Source of the DNA: Bacteroidota bacterium
GTDB taxonomy: Bacteria; Bacteroidota; Ignavibacteria; Kapaibacteriales; UBA2268
Length of the DNA: 44,289 bases
NCBI GenBank assembly: GCA_029974985.1
Contig: JARKQC010000176.1
Location: forward strand, 1-44,289
Direction: 5' to 3'
Below the pieces are notes generated by a model, which did no database searches, was not told where the DNA came from, and saw nothing but the letters and a program-made list of their open reading frames with translations. Below, one piece after another: positions 16,327 to 24,936 of this stretch (the stretch's first letter is position 1; each line of letters starts with the position of its first letter). Position numbers and translations under genes: made by a program.

Positions 16327-17229
16327 ATGAAAAAATTTGTAATATTTTTTTCTTTAATTCTATGTTTTACACTTAATTTTACAAATATTAATGCTCAATC
16401 GCTATTTAATAAATTCCGTGCAAAAGCGGGTTATATTAAAGCTGAAAGTTATGCTAAAAATTCTGGTGGACTCGCCGAACCCGTTTTACAGATGATTGGT
16501 ACAATAAACCAAACTATACCTTTTAATGAAATTGAAATCAAAATTGAGTTCGATATGGATAACGGAACGTCGTCAGGGTGGATATATATATTCAAAGATA
16601 AAGCTGATACAACAAAAGGTGGCTCGTATTTTGTAGTAAAACCAATACTTGGTGATTATCTTATAGTAGAAATACCTGGACTTAATTTACCTGAAATGGG
16701 TTTACCTATTGAAGAAAACCAATATTTAAATGATTATACTTGGATTGATAGCGATGATATGGTTAATAAATTAAAATCAAATTCGGATTTTCTTGATTTT
16801 TATAATCAATATAAACCTTTTGAAACGCTAATGATTGGTTTATTTATAGGAATAAATCCATTTGAGCAAGGAAATTTTAATGTTAATCCAATGTGGGGCA
16901 TTACAATTGCTACTTCAGAATATCAAAAAATGTGTATTGTCAATGCTATTAATGGCGAAGTTACTTGCAGTCCTATTTTTACTGAGGTAAAAGATAATAT
17001 AATTGCAAATAATTTTGAATTTTATCCAAATCCAGCAAATGATTTTATAAATTTAAATGTTAGTGAATTAAGTAATAATAATACATATCAAATTACTGAT
17101 ATATATGGCAGAACTTTGAAAACATCATCATTAATACTTGGAAATAATAAAGTTGATATTTCAAATTTTTCATCTGGCATTTATTATTTAATTTTAGATG
17201 GAAAAGTAAGTAAATTTATTAAACAATAA
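16327..17229 (+). CDS. Secreted T9SS-tail protein of unknown function
   Basis: A 300-residue exported protein with signal peptide MKKFVIFFSLILCFTLNF and likely cleavage after NINAQ. The central part (about 30-215) has alternating strands and acidic loops (IEIKIEFDMDNG, SYFVVKPILGDY) with no family I recognise. The end (about 230-300) is a type A T9SS sorting domain: FEFYPNPANDFINLNV, YQITDIYGRTLKT, VDISNFSSGIYYLILDG. The ATG is preceded by an A-rich stretch with a weak GAGAG. The RNA methyltransferase begins 10 bases after its stop, so the two may be on one transcript although their roles differ. Confidence 0.82.
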   Translation: MKKFVIFFSLILCFTLNFTNINAQSLFNKFRAKAGYIKAESYAKNSGGLAEPVLQMIGTINQTIPFNEIEIKIEFDMDNGTSSGWIYIFKDKADTTKGGSYFVVKPILGDYLIVEIPGLNLPEMGLPIEENQYLNDYTWIDSDDMVNKLKSNSDFLDFYNQYKPFETLMIGLFIGINPFEQGNFNVNPMWGITIATSEYQKMCIVNAINGEVTCSPIFTEVKDNIIANNFEFYPNPANDFINLNVSELSNNNTYQITDIYGRTLKTSSLILGNNKVDISNFSSGIYYLILDGKVSKFIKQ

Positions 17230-17239
17230 AGAATAAAAA

Positions 17240-18409
17240 TTGAAAATAATTGATTATAATGAAATAATTGTAAAAACATTTTCTGGTTTAGAGGATATCC
17301 TTGCAAAAGAACTAAATAATCTTGGAGCTAAGGATATCCAAATTTTAAATAGAGCTGTAAAATTTAAAGGTACAAAAGAATTAGTATATTTATCCAATTT
17401 GCATTTACGTACCGCTTTAAGAGTTCTTTTACCAATAAATCAATTTGATGTTTATAATGAAAAAGATTTATATAATAAAATAAAAAAAATTGAGTGGGAG
17501 AGTATTCTTTCACCCGAATTGACATTTGCAATTGATAGTAGTATAAATTCTTCTCCATTTAATCATAGTAATTACGTCGCCTTAAAAGCAAAAGATGCCA
17601 TCGTAGATAGATTACGTGATAAATATGGTAAAAGACCCAATATTGATACTGAAAACCCGGATATTGTAATTAATATTCACATATTTAAAAATGAATGTAC
17701 CGTATCATTGGATTCTTCTGGTTTTTCATTACATAAAAGAGGATTGAGACAAGCGCAAATTGACGCACCACTAAACGAAGTCCTTGCCGCTGGAATGATT
17801 TTATTAACAGATTGGGATAAAAAAAGTGATTTTTATGATTTAATGTGCGGTTCGGGTACTCTTACAAGTGAAGCATTTTTAATTGCATCGAACACGCCAC
17901 CGAATTTAAACTCAAAATTTTCTTTTATGAAATGGATAGATTTTGACTCTTTACTTTGGGAAAATATTAAGAATAAAGCATTAGAGAATATTTTAAGCCC
18001 TGATATTAGATTTTTTACATCAGATATTTCCCAGAAAGCCATTGCTGTAACAAAATTAAATATGCGTGTCGCAGAGATGAGAAAAAAAGTAAAAATCATA
18101 CAAAAAGATTTTTTTGATACTATGCCACAGGGAAATACGGGACTAATTATACTTAATCCACCTTATGGAAAACGATTGCAATTAGATGAAAATATTGAAT
18201 TTTATAAAAAAATTGGCAATAAACTAAAATTTGATTATTCTGGATTTACTTGCTGGGTACTTAGTGGAAATCCCGAAGCTATAAAATATATAGGGTTAAA
18301 ACCTAAGAAAAAAATCAACTTATTAAATGGTAAAATAGAATGTAAATATAATAAATTTGATATGTATTATGGTTCTATTAAGGATATTAAATCAAAAACC
18401 GAAAATTAA
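17240..18409 (+). CDS. THUMP-domain SAM-dependent RNA methyltransferase (RlmL/YpsC type)
   Basis: A 389-residue cytoplasmic enzyme of COG0116, which methylates guanine N2 in 23S rRNA in characterised members. The N-terminus (about 1-60) is the ferredoxin-like part (TFSGLEDILAKELNNLGA), about 60-160 is a THUMP RNA-binding domain (DIVINIHIFKNECTVSLDSSG), then LHKRGLRQAQIDAPLNEVLA leads into the Rossmann methyltransferase with motif I FYDLMCGSGTLTSEA and motif IV ILNPPYGKRL. Length matches the single-domain bacterial type; the extra C-terminal domain of E. coli RlmL is absent. The start is TTG at 17240, because it fits the family N-terminus and no upstream ATG exists in frame. Confidence 0.9.
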   Translation: MKIIDYNEIIVKTFSGLEDILAKELNNLGAKDIQILNRAVKFKGTKELVYLSNLHLRTALRVLLPINQFDVYNEKDLYNKIKKIEWESILSPELTFAIDSSINSSPFNHSNYVALKAKDAIVDRLRDKYGKRPNIDTENPDIVINIHIFKNECTVSLDSSGFSLHKRGLRQAQIDAPLNEVLAAGMILLTDWDKKSDFYDLMCGSGTLTSEAFLIASNTPPNLNSKFSFMKWIDFDSLLWENIKNKALENILSPDIRFFTSDISQKAIAVTKLNMRVAEMRKKVKIIQKDFFDTMPQGNTGLIILNPPYGKRLQLDENIEFYKKIGNKLKFDYSGFTCWVLSGNPEAIKYIGLKPKKKINLLNGKIECKYNKFDMYYGSIKDIKSKTEN

Positions 18410-18607
18410 TATTATTTAATATTGTAACATTAATTAATTAATTTTGTCTTTATTATATATTGAAAAAAATAGAAAGAATTATTAATTGAAAATTAATTTA
18501 TAAATATATATTTTTCATATACTTAATAGTTCTTTTCTTTGTCAATAAAAGTTTATATTTTTAAGTAAAAATTAAATGTACAAATTAGATTTGTGTATAT
18601 ATAAATA

Positions 18608-20032
18608 ATGAAAACTAAATTAGATGCTTATTCAATTAATCTAAAAGAATTGAAAAAGTACACATATTCTTACATTTTGGCATTATCATTACTCGCTGTA
18701 TTGATGATAGTGGCAAATATATACATACAAAGATCACTCTCGGAGCAAATGTCTGATTCAGAAGTAATTAACCGTTCTGCAAGACAACGCACTCTTAGCC
18801 AGTCAATAATTAAAGATATTTTGCTCGTTAGATATAATATAGACCGTTCAGTTCGTAAACAAGTAAATATTAAAAATGATTTTAAAGAATGGAAAATTAA
18901 TGATTCACTACTAAATCATCATAATGAATTTTCTTTTATTACAGACCAAAATTATAGATATACAAAAAATCTTTATAGAGAACTTAATCAATTATTTAAT
19001 ATTCAAAAAGATCTCATAAATAGTTTCGTAAGCGATATATATTACGAATATTATGAAGTAGAAGATACACTGCGAATTTGGGATAGTAGATTAGAAAAAT
19101 TAATCAATTATGAGGAACGATATCAATCAATAACCGATGAAATTACCTATCGTTATGCAACCGAATCAAAACAAAAAGTATCTCGATTAACGACGATTAG
19201 CGGAAATTTATTAAATGTAATGCTTATTATTTTATTATTAGAAGCATTTTTGATATTTAAGCCAATTATGAGCCAATTCTGGTATTCTTTAGAGCAATTA
19301 AACGAAAAATCTGCTAAACTTATTAAAGCTAATGAAGATAATACCAAAATATTCAAAGTTATTGCACACGACTTAAAAAATCATATCGCCGCTTCGGTAA
19401 CTAATAATGATATGATAATTGAGTATTACGACCAAATTTCTTCTGAAAAAATGTTCTCATTAGTTACAAGACTTAGAACAAGTCTGCAAAATTTAAATGA
19501 CATACTTAATAATTTACTCGTTTGGGCTTTATCTCAAAATATGGAACTCAAACCAAGATATGATAATTTTAATATTAAATCATTAGCAACTGAAGTTATT
19601 AAACAAGTATCAGAACACGCTTTAATCAAACAAATAAAAATTATTCAAAAAATACCAGATTCGATTATTACTGCTGACCGAAATATGTTTACTGTAATTA
19701 TTCGTAATTTAGTATTAAATTCCATTAAATACTGTAATATTAATGATGTTATTGAGGTAGTTTTCGAAGATCACTCAACTTATTATAATTTAATTATTTA
19801 TGACACGGGAGTCGGTATGGACAAAGATAAATTACAAAAATTATTTATTAGTAATACTGAATCTTCTAAAGGTACTAAAAATGAGAAAGGTACGGGATTA
19901 GGACTTAAAATTTGTAGAGAATTTGCCGAACTTCATAAAGGTAGTATTATGGCTGATAGTACGCCCGGAGTGGGTACTAAAATAGTTGTATCATTTCCTA
20001 AATATCGAAAAATCCAAATGCAAAAAGTATAA
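18608..20032 (+). CDS. Membrane sensor histidine kinase with PilJ/NarX-like sensor domain
   Basis: A 474-residue inner-membrane kinase. A first membrane helix (about 17-39) is followed by a periplasmic segment with SARQRTLSQS, the signature of the PilJ/NarX-type four-helix sensor, and a second helix (about 200-222). A short coiled region leads to the HisKA domain with the phospho-accepting His254 in IAHDLKN, then the ATPase domain with N box NLVLNSIKY, G1 DTGVGMD and G2 GTGLGLKI. All catalytic motifs are intact. No response regulator gene is adjacent, so it is an orphan and its partner is unknown. A -7-like TAGATTTG (18586-18593) lies just before the ATG, without a clear -33 box. The stop codon abuts that of the convergent next gene. 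Confidence 0.9.
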   Translation: MKTKLDAYSINLKELKKYTYSYILALSLLAVLMIVANIYIQRSLSEQMSDSEVINRSARQRTLSQSIIKDILLVRYNIDRSVRKQVNIKNDFKEWKINDSLLNHHNEFSFITDQNYRYTKNLYRELNQLFNIQKDLINSFVSDIYYEYYEVEDTLRIWDSRLEKLINYEERYQSITDEITYRYATESKQKVSRLTTISGNLLNVMLIILLLEAFLIFKPIMSQFWYSLEQLNEKSAKLIKANEDNTKIFKVIAHDLKNHIAASVTNNDMIIEYYDQISSEKMFSLVTRLRTSLQNLNDILNNLLVWALSQNMELKPRYDNFNIKSLATEVIKQVSEHALIKQIKIIQKIPDSIITADRNMFTVIIRNLVLNSIKYCNINDVIEVVFEDHSTYYNLIIYDTGVGMDKDKLQKLFISNTESSKGTKNEKGTGLGLKICREFAELHKGSIMADSTPGVGTKIVVSFPKYRKIQMQKV

Positions 20033-20644
20033 CTATTCAATTAATATTGCCTCTACTCTTCCATTTGTCAAATTATATAAATTTTCACTGAAACCATTTG
20101 TTTTAGATAATAATACCTTAGCATTAATTGAAATAATATCAGAATAATTTTCTTCAAATTCGACACTCTCTTTCGATAAATATTTTTTTACAATATTTAT
20201 ATCGTTATATGTGCATATAATTTTAAAAGTATTTGTTCTAAAAATTTTTACTCGTTCGGCTTGTGATAGAACTAATTCTGCTGTGTCTGAATATGCACGT
20301 ACTAAACCGCCTACACCAAGTTTCGTACCACCAAAATAACGAGTAACAACAAGTAAAATTTGTGTTAATTCATATTTGGACAACATAAAATATATGGGCT
20401 TACCTGCTGTTCCCGATGGTTCGCCATCATCAGAATATCTAAATTCTGAGCCATCAAAATTAATTTTATAAGCAAAACAATGATGATTTGCGTCATAATG
20501 TTTGGAACGTATAGATTTTAAAATTTCTGTTGCTTCAACACTATTTTTTATAGGATAAGCGTTTGCAATAAAAATTGAGGATTTGATTTTTAATTCTGCA
20601 ATATATGTTTCGTTAATTGTATAATAATAATCTGAAATTATCAT
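20033..20644 (-). CDS. YigZ/IMPACT family protein
   Basis: A 203-residue cytoplasmic protein. The ATG at 20644 is chosen because it gives the family's N-terminus (YYYTINETYIAELKIKSSIF); the longer frame would overlap bshA. The conserved core is visible: HHCFAYKI, then YSDDGEPSGTAGKPIYFML and VVTRYFGGTKLGVGGLVRAY, which are hallmarks of the UPF0029/IMPACT N-terminal domain. The weaker C-terminal part (about 135-203) is the DUF1949-like domain. The function in bacteria is poorly defined; eukaryotic IMPACT modulates translation control through GCN2. It is divergent from bshA with 18 bases between the starts, so their promoters must overlap, and it converges on the kinase with no gap. Confidence 0.9.
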   Translation of the reverse strand: MIISDYYYTINETYIAELKIKSSIFIANAYPIKNSVEATEILKSIRSKHYDANHHCFAYKINFDGSEFRYSDDGEPSGTAGKPIYFMLSKYELTQILLVVTRYFGGTKLGVGGLVRAYSDTAELVLSQAERVKIFRTNTFKIICTYNDINIVKKYLSKESVEFEENYSDIISINAKVLLSKTNGFSENLYNLTNGRVEAILIE

Positions 20645-20662
20645 TTTGGAATACTCAAATAT

Positions 20663-21784
20663 ATGAAAATTGGAATAATTTGCTACCCAACTTTTGGTGG
20701 TAGCGGTATCGTAGCAACCGAACTTGGTATTAAACTCGCATCGAAAGGGCACGAGATACATTTTATTAGTTATAAAACTCCTTTTCGATTAAATAAATTT
20801 TTGGATAATGTATATTTTCACGAAGTAGAAATTCCTCATTATCCACTATTTGAACATGATTTATATACTTTGGCATTAACCGGCAAAATCATTGATGTAA
20901 TAAAATATGAAAAACTCGATATAATACACGCCCATTATGCCATACCCCACGCAATTAGTGGACTACTTACAAAGAACATTCTTAAAGATTCTAAAATAAA
21001 ACTTGTAACAACACTGCACGGAACAGATATAACACTCGTCGGATTAGAACCCGCGTATCACCCTTTAATTAAATATTCTTTAGAGCAATCAGACGCAATT
21101 ACATCGGTTTCACAATATTTAAGAACAATTACCGAACAGCACTTCAATCCAGATAAAAAAATCAATGTAATTTATAATTTTATTGATATAGACGAATATA
21201 AACGTAATCCTTGCAGTGATATTAAACATATAATTGCACCTAATAATGAAAAAATTCTAATGCATATCTCTAATTTTAGACCTGTTAAACGAGTTCAAGA
21301 TACAGTGAGAATTTTATCTGAAGTTATAAAAACTGTACCCGCTAAATTAATATTAATTGGCGACGGACCTGAACGCTCTGATACTGAAAAATTAGCAAGA
21401 GAATTAGGAATAAGTGAACATGTTAAATTTTTGGGTAAACAAAACGCAATAGTTGACTTACTTTCTGCGGCAGATATATTTTTATTACCAAGCCAATCAG
21501 AAAGCTTTGGTTTATCCGCACTCGAAGCTATGAGTTGCGGAACTCCCGTTGTAGCATCTAATATTGGTGGAATACCCGAATTAGTTATTCACGATGAGTC
21601 TGGATATGTTGCCGAATTTGGTGATTATAAACGTATGGCAAAATATGTTGTGAACTTATTAACAAATGAAAAAAAATGGACAACTTTTTCATCGAATGCA
21701 CGGAAAATTGTTGAAGAAAAGTTCGATAGTAACATAATAATTCCAAAATATGAGAATTTATATTATGATTTATTAAGTGAATAA
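20663..21784 (+). CDS. bshA: N-acetyl-alpha-D-glucosaminyl L-malate synthase (bacillithiol synthesis)
   Basis: A 373-residue GT4-type glycosyltransferase that joins GlcNAc from UDP-GlcNAc to L-malate, the first step to bacillithiol. The start MKIGIICYPTFGGSGIVATE is nearly diagnostic of BshA, followed by the glycine-rich nucleotide site, DIIHAHYAIPHA and TTLHGTDITLVG. The C-terminal GT4 domain shows LMHISNFRPVKR, LIGDGPERS and the ExxxxxxxE motif ESFGLSALEAMSCG. Length is normal. bshB and bshC are not in the window. The enzyme supports thiol redox balance together with systems such as trxB. Downstream DNA is AT-rich with weak palindromes and no clear terminator. Confidence 0.95.
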   Translation: MKIGIICYPTFGGSGIVATELGIKLASKGHEIHFISYKTPFRLNKFLDNVYFHEVEIPHYPLFEHDLYTLALTGKIIDVIKYEKLDIIHAHYAIPHAISGLLTKNILKDSKIKLVTTLHGTDITLVGLEPAYHPLIKYSLEQSDAITSVSQYLRTITEQHFNPDKKINVIYNFIDIDEYKRNPCSDIKHIIAPNNEKILMHISNFRPVKRVQDTVRILSEVIKTVPAKLILIGDGPERSDTEKLARELGISEHVKFLGKQNAIVDLLSAADIFLLPSQSESFGLSALEAMSCGTPVVASNIGGIPELVIHDESGYVAEFGDYKRMAKYVVNLLTNEKKWTTFSSNARKIVEEKFDSNIIIPKYENLYYDLLSE

Positions 21785-21978
21785 TTAAATAATTATTAAA
21801 ATTTCAATATTATTTTTAATTTTAACTAATTTATTAATTAGTAAATACTTGTATCAATTATAATTACATACAAGAATTAAAAATTAATTAATAAAAAATA
21901 ATTAATTTGGTATATATTGTAAATATTGCTACTTTTGTTATTATAAATGTTTGTTTAATATTTTTTATGGTTTACTGT

Positions 21979-22515
21979 ATGAAAAAAATTACAATTATTT
22001 TTGCTATGTTCTTACTTAGCTCATTTGCTCTTTTCTCTCAAAATCCAATGAGAATTGGTGGAGAGCTTGGAGTACAATTACCAATGGGTGATTTTGGTGA
22101 TGGTGCTGGTACTGGTTTTGGTTTATCTGGCATTTTTCAATATGAAATGAGCCCCGATGTATATCTTGGCGGTACATTAGGTTATCAATCATTTGGTGGA
22201 AAAGTTGATGGTTATTCATATTCAAATATTCCAATAATGGCATTGATTAATTATAAGTTCTCTGGTGGTAATATTACTCCGTTTATTGGTGCCGAAGCAG
22301 GTTTAAATATGTTTTCTGCAAGCTATGAAATATTTGGTTATAAAGGTTCTTCTTCAGACACTTATTTTGGTATTAATCTTTTAGCTGGTATTGAATCAAG
22401 AATGAATCCAAATCTTAGTTGGAGAGTTAATGCTAAATACAACATTATTATGTCAAGTGGTAGTAATGCTACATTCTTAGGTATAAATGCTGGTTTAATG
22501 TATCATTTGAAATAA
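21979..22515 (+). CDS. Small outer-membrane beta-barrel protein
   Basis: A 178-residue exported protein. The ATG at 21979 starts a signal peptide (MKKITIIFAMFLLSSFALFS) and gives a better N-terminus than the longer frame from 21907. The mature protein has alternating Gly-rich strands (GGELGVQLPMGDFG, GTLGYQSFGGKV, NITPFIGAEAGLNMF, NLLAGIESRMNPNLSW) and ends in GLMYHLK, the pattern of eight-stranded OmpA/OmpX-like barrels in this phylum. It probably sits in the outer membrane as a small porin-like or adhesion protein; the precise role is not clear. It stands alone with a good terminator. Confidence 0.82.
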   Translation: MKKITIIFAMFLLSSFALFSQNPMRIGGELGVQLPMGDFGDGAGTGFGLSGIFQYEMSPDVYLGGTLGYQSFGGKVDGYSYSNIPIMALINYKFSGGNITPFIGAEAGLNMFSASYEIFGYKGSSSDTYFGINLLAGIESRMNPNLSWRVNAKYNIIMSSGSNATFLGINAGLMYHLK

Positions 22516-22540
22516 TTTTTTCATTTTTTTTAGAAAAAGA

Positions 22541-22572
22541 AAGAGGCTATACATTTTTAGCCTCTTTTTTTT
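22541..22572. terminator. Terminator of the outer-membrane barrel gene
   Basis: The stem AAGAGGCTA (22541-22549) and TAGCCTCTT (22558-22566) has an 8-base loop and a run of Ts to 22572. The A-rich left side makes it usable from both strands, so it could also end the leftward gene at 22764. Confidence 0.85.
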
Positions 22573-22594
22573 GTTTTCAGCAATATGTGGAAAC

Positions 22595-22646
22595 CGTTAT
22601 TTTTTAATAATTTATTTGGTTTAATATAGTATTTATCTATATTTTG
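22595..22646 (+). repeat. 52-base direct repeat, copy 1
   Basis: This stretch is nearly identical to 23269-23320, with two substitutions and a one-base difference in the T run near its end. It carries a promoter-like pattern, but the -33 TTG (22616-22618) to -7 spacing is 19 and the -7 reads TATATTTT, so it is worse than copy 2. No plus-strand gene follows it. Confidence 0.85.
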
Positions 22647-22763
22647 GATCCAGTTCAGTGTTTATCAATGAACTATTTTACAGAATCAATATTGATTTTA
22701 TTTTAAAAAATTAAAAACATTAGGTATTGGTAAAATATAGAATCTAAAAAAAATCATACTCTT

Positions 22764-23126
22764 TCATTCTTCCAAGTTTGCTAACATTATGTATTGAGTA
22801 ATAAAATCAAATAATAAATTTGCTAATTCTTCGGCATCTTCTTTATATACATTAAAACCAGCGGCACTAGAACCCCCTGCGAATAAATACTCTTTTACAT
22901 TTTTATTTAATGCATAAATGTGATATAAACTTTGTATAGCAGTAGTCAACTCACTAAAACCATTAAAAATTCCTTTGCATGGTAATAAATCATAACTAAT
23001 ATTCGAATATTTCCTTTTATTAGTTATTGTTATAAAAGGGATTTTATTAGATATACAATGATTCCAATAACTATTAGACTGTTCATTATCATCATTCTTA
23101 GAAAGGTGTATAAATTTCTTATTCAT
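22764..23126 (-). CDS. Orphan hypothetical protein between direct repeats
   Basis: A 120-residue protein starting MNKKFIHLSKNDDNEQ; the ATG at 23126 is preferred over the longer frame from 23198, which would add an odd aromatic leader. There is no signal peptide. The middle has FITITNKRKYSNISYDLL, and the end has LFAGGSSAAGFNVYKEDAEE followed by a helical LANLLFDFITQYIMLANLEE. I do not recognise the family. A minus-strand promoter is plausible in the leader (TTG, 19 bases, TACATTTA). It is the only gene between two 52-base direct repeats and is read against both neighbours, as expected for an inserted unit. Confidence 0.6.
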   Translation of the reverse strand: MNKKFIHLSKNDDNEQSNSYWNHCISNKIPFITITNKRKYSNISYDLLPCKGIFNGFSELTTAIQSLYHIYALNKNVKEYLFAGGSSAAGFNVYKEDAEELANLLFDFITQYIMLANLEE

Positions 23127-23268
23127 TGTTTCTACTTTTTGTTTGTGTAAGACATTTGTAAAAAATAATAAATGTAACGTCCTAAAATAAGTAAACAAAA
23201 TTAAAATACCAAATTATTCTAAAATTGTACTAAATAGTTAAGAATTATTATTTATTTCGTAAATTAAA

Positions 23269-23320
23269 CGCTATTTTTTAATAATTTATTGGGTTTAATA
23301 TAGTATTTATCTATATTTGG
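23269..23320 (+). repeat. 52-base direct repeat, copy 2
   Basis: This is the second copy of the repeat at 22595-22646, 674 bases away. It overlaps the promoter of the gene at 23436. The pair frames a segment with one orphan gene, the pattern left by duplication at an insertion or by tandem duplication. Confidence 0.85.
23289..23319 (+). promoter_or_regulatory. Bacteroidota-type promoter (TTG-20-TATATTTG)
   Basis: The -33 TTG (23289-23291) and the -7 TATATTTG (23312-23319) are separated by exactly 20 bases, matching the Bacteroidota sigma consensus TTG/TAnnTTTG. It would drive the gene at 23436 with a leader of about 110 bases. Confidence 0.6.
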
Positions 23321-23435
23321 GGTAGTTTATTAAAAATAATTTGTATTTTAGAAAAAGATAAATTAGATATATTCAAAATTTATTTTTTCTTATTTAAGTT
23401 AATTATAAGTTTAACAAATTTATTAAAAAAATCAA

Positions 23436-23951
23436 ATGAAAAAGTTGGAAGAAAGAGATTATCATTATATTTTTGCACATCGTTTTTTGAGAGACATTTT
23501 CTTCGATAGACCTTTATTATTCTTTCAAAGGCTCGAAATTACAGGAAAATCTTTTTTAGAAAATGCTATGAAACAAGTTGCAAATCAATGTAAAGAAAAT
23601 GATATTATAGATACCGTATCGCTTGATTTTGAGTTTATTAATGCAATCGAAAAAAGTAAATTTGCAATTATTACTTTGCCAGATCCCATTGCAATAACAG
23701 AAGCAAAATATATTGCAACGCTAAGATTACCCAATATGAGTAACGAAGAAGATAGAGAGTTTATTCACAAATATTATACTTTAGAATTGACAAGTGATAG
23801 CGACTATTTACTTTGCAGGTGGTCAGAAGACAATAATCATATAAATACTATGAAGACAACGGATTCTCCCACAAAAGAAAATTTCATAAAAATGATTTTA
23901 GAAAATATAGAATTTGAGAAAAAAATTGAGAGTAAGAAGAAACAGAAATGA
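23436..23951 (+). CDS. Hypothetical cytoplasmic protein
   Basis: A 171-residue protein without signal peptide or membrane segment, starting MKKLEERDYHYIFAHRFLRD and ending in a very lysine-rich tail (KKIESKKKQK). The middle shows IEKSKFAIITLPDPIAITEA and YYTLELTSDSDYLLCRW, which suggests a mixed alpha/beta fold. I do not recognise it. It has its own promoter (23289-23319), which overlaps a repeat. After its stop a short stem GGGGAT/ATCCCC (23969-23990) without T run lies between it and the convergent ispH. Confidence 0.7.
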   Translation: MKKLEERDYHYIFAHRFLRDIFFDRPLLFFQRLEITGKSFLENAMKQVANQCKENDIIDTVSLDFEFINAIEKSKFAIITLPDPIAITEAKYIATLRLPNMSNEEDREFIHKYYTLELTSDSDYLLCRWSEDNNHINTMKTTDSPTKENFIKMILENIEFEKKIESKKKQK

Positions 23952-24022
23952 ATAAACATTATTAAGAAGGGGATTAATCGCTCTATCCCCTACTAACATT
24001 TAATTCTATAATTTTTAAAAAT

Positions 24023-24931
24023 TTAATTTGTATTATTATATCTTCGCTCGATTTCTTCTTTAACTTTTTCCATATACCAATGTGGAGTGCTTGTAGCACC
24101 CGTAATACCGACGGTTTCAGCATTTTCGAACCAAGACCAATCAATTTCGTTGCAATCTTCAATAAAATAAGATTTAGGATTTACTTCCAAACAAGATTGA
24201 TATAAGCTTTTTCCATTAGACGAAGTTTTACCAGATACAAAAATCATAACATCATTTGATTTAGCAAATTCGACAAGTGGCTCTTTTCGTTTTGTAACTG
24301 CTCTGCAAGTTGTATCGCGTCCAAGAAGTTTGTCATCAAGCGAACCAAGATCAATCATATCATTAATTTTTGTATTAAGATATTCTTTTATTTGATGAAA
24401 AACTTGTTTATCCATAGTAGTTTGCGACATAAATACAGTTTTTCTATCAAATTGTGTGATTTGCTTTGCTTCTTCAAATGATTTAATGATAATACACTCG
24501 TCATTACAAACACCACGTAAACCGATTACTTCTGCGTGATCTCTTTTTCCAAAAATAATAATTTGATAACCAAGTTCATAATATTTGCGAACTCGATTTT
24601 GTAAGTTTGTTACAAGAGGGCAAGTTGCGTCAATGATTTTAAGCCCCAATTCAGCGGATTTTTGATATGTACTCGGAGGCTCGCCGTGCGCTCTTATAAT
24701 TATATTTGCATCTTTATCTTTTTTTGCAATTTCTTCTAAATCACTGTGCGAAATGGTTTTAAGTCCTTTATCTTCGAGTCTTGAAATTTCTTTGGGATTA
24801 TGTATGATATGTCCTAAAATATATGTATTTTTCCCCGAATCTTTTGCATCGTTTAGGACTTGTTCGGCAATATCAACCGTTCTAACAACTCCCCAACAAA
24901 ATCCAGATTTTTTATCTATAGTAACTTTCAT
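24023..24931 (-). CDS. ispH: 4-hydroxy-3-methylbut-2-enyl diphosphate reductase
   Basis: A 302-residue iron-sulfur enzyme that makes IPP and DMAPP in the last step of the MEP isoprenoid pathway. The three cluster cysteines are Cys12 (GFCWGVVR), Cys104 (DATCPLV) and Cys209 (DTTCRAV). Glu in DHAEVIG and the SQTTMD motif are at the positions of the catalytic and substrate residues. The end has GITGATSTPHWYMEKV, typical of the family. Length is normal. It lies 5 bases downstream of cmk and is the last gene of the HAD-cmk-ispH operon; a cmk-ispH neighbourhood is seen in several bacteria. Confidence 0.96.
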   Translation of the reverse strand: MKVTIDKKSGFCWGVVRTVDIAEQVLNDAKDSGKNTYILGHIIHNPKEISRLEDKGLKTISHSDLEEIAKKDKDANIIIRAHGEPPSTYQKSAELGLKIIDATCPLVTNLQNRVRKYYELGYQIIIFGKRDHAEVIGLRGVCNDECIIIKSFEEAKQITQFDRKTVFMSQTTMDKQVFHQIKEYLNTKINDMIDLGSLDDKLLGRDTTCRAVTKRKEPLVEFAKSNDVMIFVSGKTSSNGKSLYQSCLEVNPKSYFIEDCNEIDWSWFENAETVGITGATSTPHWYMEKVKEEIERRYNNTN

Positions 24932-24936
24932 TTATA

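Noticed and set aside
22653..22674. AGTTCA/TGAACT stem between copy 1 of the repeat and the orphan gene
   Set aside because: Six-base stem with a long loop and a weak T stretch; not enough to call a terminator.
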